Shown piece after piece: positions 59,339-64,000 of a stretch of DNA of 64,000 nt. Each line of letters begins with the position of its first letter. Position 1 is the first letter of the stretch. The DNA lies in the NCBI GenBank assembly GCA_002946415.1, contig NJPS01000006.1, forward strand, positions 620,001 through 684,000, read 5' to 3'. The notes beneath the pieces were generated by a model. It ran no database searches and was not told the origin of the DNA. It saw only the letters and a list, made by a program, of their open reading frames with translations. The translations under genes and the position numbers were made by a program. The DNA is from Rutstroemia sp. NJR-2017a BVV2 (taxonomy: Eukaryota > Ascomycota > Leotiomycetes > Helotiales > Rutstroemiaceae).

Positions 59339-60136
59339 GTTATCCTTCAGCGCAGGCTTAGTGGGGTGCAATAGTTGCGTCGCAGATCAAAATCATCAAT
59401 CGGAAGCTCTTCTACACCTGAAAGTTTAAGCAAATGCTATCCAAAGCTTAATATGCCCCCTGCTAGACCGTTGGACGTATGAGGAGATCTGCAGATCGTG
59501 AATCCGGATATGCGCAAAATATTTTGAGGCGAATGCTAGATGTTCGCAGCCTGACCCTCGTCATGACGAATTGTAACGTCCTTATCTTATCAGCACGTGC
59601 ATTGACTTCCAGGGCCGGAATAACGTAAGGCCATGCCGAGGCTCTGGGGCGTCAATGACGTTGCATGTTTTAGAAAGGAAGATGAGGAGCTTCCTCCGCG
59701 TTTGTGTTGGTGTGATAAGCATTGTCAATTTCGTCAAAGTGCAAAAACAAGGAAATGCTCCATCTTGACACCACATTTTACTCATTTATTCGCAATTGTC
59801 GCATGTTTTGATCTGAACATCGACTGGGCGCTCAATTCAGATCCAATCGTACCAATAAGAACGGTGGCTTGCCTCGAACTACCAAAGCTATCTTCAATTG
59901 GTACAACCATACGCGTTGCTTTACCGTCATATTAATCCCCGGAGGCTTTCTTGATACAGAGAAACTTTATTGGAAGATCGCTCTAGGTGTGGGGTTGATC
60001 GTCTTTGCAGCTTGACCCTCGTCATCGAATTTACAGAATCCCGTCTTTATTCTTTACTTCTCCCTTCTACCTTCTGCCTTCTCTCTTCGCATACCTTCTA
60101 TCCACAACGCACCGCCAATTTCTTATTACAGTCAAG
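59339..60136. promoter_or_regulatory. Shared divergent promoter region of VMS1 and HAM1-like gene
   Basis: 798 bases separate two start codons pointing away from each other. A CT-rich tract at 60040-60110 precedes the plus-strand gene. No further gene or specific binding site is recognised. Confidence 0.5.
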
Positions 60137-62575
60137 ATGTCGTCTTGTTTTGGATCGAGAAAGTCAGGCCGTGGCGACACGCAGCCATTGCTCCCTCAGT
60201 ATGAGGATGATACTTCTCTCCAGAGAACGGTCCATCAGAAATTGCACACATATCAGATGCTTAAAGCTCTATCGAAGGGATATATGCCATCGACGGACCA
60301 AGCTATTGTCAATCTGAGAACATTGCTAGCTTCTGATGTGTTGAATCCAGAAAATCCAGAGTTGACGGATAGCGGGAGGAAGCTCATCAAATTCTCGAAG
60401 CAGTGGATTACTGACTTCATTGAGTTGTTGAGACACAAGAATGATGGAGACCAGATTCAGGACTTCATCTGGTTCTTGATACACTCAAGGATCTCCGTCA
60501 ATGCCACCGATATTGTTGAACGAGCAACCGCAACAAGAGCCAAGGCCGATGCATCAGCTGGTAAGTATTCCCATCGGGAACAATCATGTCCAATTGACTG
60601 ACACGTGATAGCGTACGCCAGTATCAAGACTGTTGGAAGCCTGCTGTTGACGAATTCTGATTTCCGTATATTTCTTTCGGATCTCAATACTATTGGTAGA
60701 CAAGTTTTCGCCGATACTGCGAAAACAGTCTCAGCAGTAGCTGAAGATGCTGCCAAGGAAATCGAGCCATCTACATCGGAGAATCAAGCAATGAAGAACC
60801 CAGGAAATGAGAGGAGTGAACCTATCCCTGTAGAGGATCTCCAAGCCGAAATCAGCGATGTTGCTAAAGTCGTCACCAATGGGTTAAAAAAGACAGGCCA
60901 GGAGGCTGGTGCGAGTCTGAAGGAAAACATCACTGGCGAGCAAAAGGAAACTCTTAAGCGTCGTCTAAAGCAAGCCGTCATGAAGCTGAACAAACGAAAT
61001 GATTACTCTGACTCAGTCAACACCATTGGCCTGCTCATCCAACGATACGCCAAAGTTTATTCTCGCGCTGTGGATAAAACCATCGACACCGTCACTGACG
61101 ATGTCGAAACTAACGAGGAATTGGATCGTGCTGTAAAGAATGGTTGGTCTTTGGTCAGCTCTTTTGGTGACAAGAGTGCTTGGAAGAAACTCGAAGAATG
61201 CTTCAACAAAGTTTTGAGACATTCTCAAAAAGACCCTGAATTCGAAAACCTCATGGGAGAATTGGCAAAGTCTATCCAAGAAATGCTCACTGATCCCAAC
61301 TTCTTCGACGCTGCAACCGACAAAATTGGAGAATTGAAGGAGAAATCAGAAAAGGTCGGAACGGAATCTCCACTTCGAAAGGACATCGACGATCTCCTTA
61401 GACAAGCGCGAATTACCCTGGATTCAGTATTCAACGATGAGGATATTTCTAAGCTTCTCGATACTAGCTTCAAGATCTGGACAGTCCTAAATCCTCTCAA
61501 CAAACAATCTAACACGGAACTTTTCACCGACGTCTCGACCGTCTTAATACCGCTTTTCATTTCGGCCATCCAATACATTCCTATTCCACGTCTTGAAATA
61601 TCTGTCCCAGAAATTGATCTCCTATTGGAGAATCTCATTCTCGAACCAGGCCGAACGATTAATCACACTAGCTTCCTACCATACAGATTAAAGATCGAAA
61701 CATACAACGACTTATCCATTCACAAAGCTCGATTCCGTACCTTCTCGAAAGTAACTTCAATGGTAACAGTCAAAGTTCAAGGACTTTCCATCAGAGCAGA
61801 TGAAGTTGGATTTTGGTTGAGAGCACACAAGGGTCTATTCTGGCTTGCCGATCAAGGAATTGCTTCTTTTGAGGTATGACAACCTCGATACTTCGCCCTA
61901 GATTTATTCATAACTAACAATTTCGCAGCTCGACGAACGAGGAATCGACATTGAATTTGATGTCGAGATCGGTCATAACCAACTGGAAAAAATCCTCACA
62001 CTGAAAGATACCCGCGTCAAGATCCACAAACTCTCTTACAATCTCCGCCAATCCAAATTCGCCTGCTTAGCCTGGTACGTCGACTTCCTCAACTTTCCCT
62101 CATATCTCCATCCTCCTATAATCAACACCCCTCCCTCCCAAGACACAAAACTAACCCTCCCTCTAGGCTCCTCAAACCCCTCCTCCGCCCCGTCCTCCGC
62201 AAGACCCTCGAATACCAACTCTCCACCAGCATCAGCGAATTCTTCCACGCCGCCAACCGCGAGCTTCTCTTCGCGCGCGAACGCCTGCGCGCCACGCGCA
62301 TCTCGTCTCCCGACGACATCATGACGTTTGTGCGCGCCGTGATCACGCGTCTCACGCCGCCCGACGATCCAGATCTGTATGTGGGCGTGGGCGTCCAGGG
62401 TGGGGCGAAGAAGAGGGGGAATGTGTTTAGAGGGGTGTATGCGCCGGGTAGTGTGGTTAAGGTTTGGGAGGAGGAGGGCAGGAGAGCGGGTGAGGTGGTG
62501 GAGGATGAGGCGACGAGAGGCTGGAGGAATGAGATTTTTGATGTGCAGGGGAGGAGTAATATGATGGGTTGGTAG
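60137..62575 (+). CDS. HAM1-like protein (DUF5923/DUF4449)
   Basis: Four exons (60137-60560, 60612-61873, 61929-62074, 62167-62575) give 746 residues. The start follows MSSCFGSRKSGRGDTQPLLP. The N-terminal two thirds are helical, with VHQKLHTYQMLKALSKGYMP, DFIWFLIHSRISVNATDIV and KTVGSLLLTNSDFRIFLSDL, as in the HAM1-like N-terminal domain (formerly DUF5923). The C-terminal part, from IPIPRLEISVPEIDLLLENL to LDERGIDIEFDVEIGHNQLE, matches the HAM1-like C-terminal domain (formerly DUF4449). From memory this domain is related to lipid-binding BPI/TULIP folds. That would fit a lipid-transfer or membrane-associated role, but no activity is established for this protein. The second Cys/Gly-rich residues (SSCFG) could allow lipid anchoring, which is speculative. 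The four-exon join keeps frame throughout. Confidence 0.9.
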
Positions 62576-62872
62576 GACGATATCGTCAGAGATGTTCTTG
62601 GGGAAGTAGTGTTGGGTTTGCGGGTATTTGGATAAGATGAGGTATGGGGCAGTGAACCGATTAAGGTTAAATTGTACCATTATGGCAAAAGGGGGTTTCT
62701 CAGGAGTCTCTTTCCATGTGGGGAACTGTGTTGGGGGTTGTTGGAAATATCTAATTCTTAATCTAACAAGCACAATCAAAATGACTTTTCTGCTTCTTCT
62801 ACGTATTCCATTCTTTCACATCTCTTCCATCTTACCACCTCTCTTCCAACCAATCCACCCCACTCAACCACT
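62576..62872. other. Convergent spacer of HAM1-like and DUF1993 genes
   Basis: 297 bases between the two converging stop codons, with no gene. Probably both 3' untranslated regions. Confidence 0.6.
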
Positions 62873-63671
62873 CTACTTCCCCTCCAACGTCACACCTAAA
62901 TAGTCTCCCTTCCCAACAGGCACGCCCTCTTTCCTCAAGATGGCATACGCGGTAACGAAATGGAAATAGAAGTTCGGGACGGCGAACCCGAGAATGTAGT
63001 CCCGACCGATGAATTTCCTCTCGCCGGATGAGGTTTGCAGGATGACTTCGGTTTCTTCTTTGTTGTCCATGCAGGTTGGGGGGAGTGCTTCGAGGATGGA
63101 GATGGTTTTGGCGATGCGGGTTTGGAGGGCCGGGAACTGGGGGGAGGGGAGTTAGTGAGGGGTTTGGAGGGGTGGGGGTGAGGGGGATCGGTGGAGGAAG
63201 GGAATAGGTGTTGGGGGGATAGAAGGCTGTGCTGGGGAAATATGAAAGAAGGGAAGGAAACATTCAACATCATAGCAGAAGTCATTCAGTAGATCTCAGC
63301 TGACAACATCGACCACGACCCGCTATTGAAACAAGCCTTCCTTACACACTCCTTTCAAGACGCTCAGATATCACTCAATATCCTCATCGCCCTCTTCACG
63401 CAACAAAGCTCTAGGACACCGCCCATTCACACCACTCCAATACCACCAACTGCGTTTACAGAAGCAGAAAAAAAAAAGAAACAACTCACATCCTTCTCAT
63501 CATCCTTCAGCACCACATTTTCCGCTCCACCCACACGAACAGCTACGCCTTTGGCTGTGTCGCTCAAACGCTGGATTTGGTAGACGAGATCGCCCATGTC
63601 GTCGATGAGGCGCGCGTTGATGAGTTTGGATTCATCGTTGGAGACGTGGGTGAGGCCTTTGTTGAGGAGGT
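62873..63671 (-). CDS. DUF1993 protein, first exon not identified
   Basis: Two minus-strand exons, 63671-63490 and 63136-62873, encode about 148 residues of a DUF1993 protein: LLNKGLTHVSNDESKLINAR, IDDMGDLVYQIQRLSDTAKG, FPALQTRIAKTISILEALPP and NFYFHFVTAYAILRKEGVPV. This family of small helical proteins has a four-helix DinB-like plan; its function is unknown. The intron between them is about 353 nt, with a GTGAGT donor and a CCCCCAG acceptor. Upstream, an acceptor (CTCCACCAG) at 63672 shows that at least one short exon for the usual N-terminal 20 or so residues lies further right. I could not find it before 64000, so the gene is probably cut by the window edge. Frames in 63427-63988 that run through the acceptor are intron read-through. 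Confidence 0.85.
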
Positions 63672-64000
63672 CTGGTGGAGAGGGGAGGTTAGTTGGGGGT
63701 TTGGAGGCTGAGGGAGCTGTGGGGTTGGGGAGGGAAACCAAGGGGTAGGATAAGGGGAAGTTGTGTGGGAAACTTGGAGAGAAAAAGAGAGTAAAATATA
63801 TTGGTGCCGCGGTGCGAGTAGTGGAAACAAGCAAGAGAAGTGACAGTAAGGTACGCTGAGATGAGATGCAAGGGAGAAGATGCAAAAGTGACCAAGCCGT
63901 CATGACCAATATACACATCCACCCCGGCTTCTCCTCTCGAGAAGCATACTTGCACTTCTCCCATGAAAGGACCAGACTTGCTCGTCACATGTATATATGG
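63672..64000. other. Probable intron or leader of the DUF1993 gene
   Basis: Minus-strand sequence is pyrimidine-rich towards the acceptor at 63672. No exon with the expected DUF1993 N-terminus was found here, so the region is read as intron or untranslated leader. Confidence 0.45.

Noticed and set aside
1..64000. tRNA genes
   Set aside because: GGTTCAA/GGTTCGA B-box-like strings occur (for example near 29841), but none has a matching acceptor stem and A-box at the right spacing by eye; a tRNA scan would decide.

Overview
The window is nuclear DNA of a filamentous ascomycete, most likely a Leotiomycete/Helotiales-type fungus. This is inferred from short GT-AG introns (about 45-130 nt), CT-rich gene leaders, long intergenic spaces, and families such as Zn2Cys6 regulators, Dal5-type MFS carriers, an SSK1 response regulator and a HAL4/SAT4-type kinase. 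The taxon is an inference from gene types; no marker gene was compared.

Layout, left to right. 1-3.6 kb has no gene I can support. 3.6-4.4 kb holds a small multi-pass membrane protein. 4.4-10.1 kb is a long gene-poor stretch. 10.1-11.9 kb encodes a disordered protein with a Trp-Gly tail. 14.6-17.5 kb encodes SSK1, the response regulator above the osmo-stress MAP-kinase cascade. 18.7-20.8 kb holds a tentative small membrane protein and a probable nuclear protein. 21.0-27.4 kb is a minus-strand trio: Dal5-type transporter, Zn2Cys6 transcription factor and UPF0317/DUF1445 (D-glutamate cyclase-like) enzyme. It resembles a small nitrogen-compound utilisation cluster. 28.4-29.1 kb is the wreck of an aspartic-protease-like gene. 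31.0-33.7 kb encodes a protein with half of a zinc-cluster motif and two predicted C-terminal membrane helices. 34.8-35.9 kb encodes an Arg/Ser-rich protein, and 38.8-40.5 kb a coiled-coil disordered protein.

42.1-44.2 kb and 47.2-49.4 kb hold two glycosylated multi-pass membrane proteins of the same architecture; the second carries a reading-frame break. 50.5-51.3 kb may hold an unrecognised three-exon gene. 54.1-56.3 kb is the HAL4/SAT4-type kinase, convergent with VMS1 (57.2-59.3 kb), the peptidyl-tRNA cleaving factor of ribosome quality control. 60.1-62.6 kb is a HAM1-like (DUF5923/DUF4449) protein, divergent from VMS1. 62.9-63.7 kb is a DUF1993 gene whose first exon is not identified.

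Most genes look like ordinary core genes with independent jobs: stress signalling (SSK1, HAL4-like kinase), proteostasis (VMS1) and membrane biology. The best candidates for something less described are the transporter/regulator/UPF0317 trio and the membrane-anchored half-zinc-cluster protein. Exon joins were placed by eye from splice consensus and frame continuity, so individual boundaries may be off.
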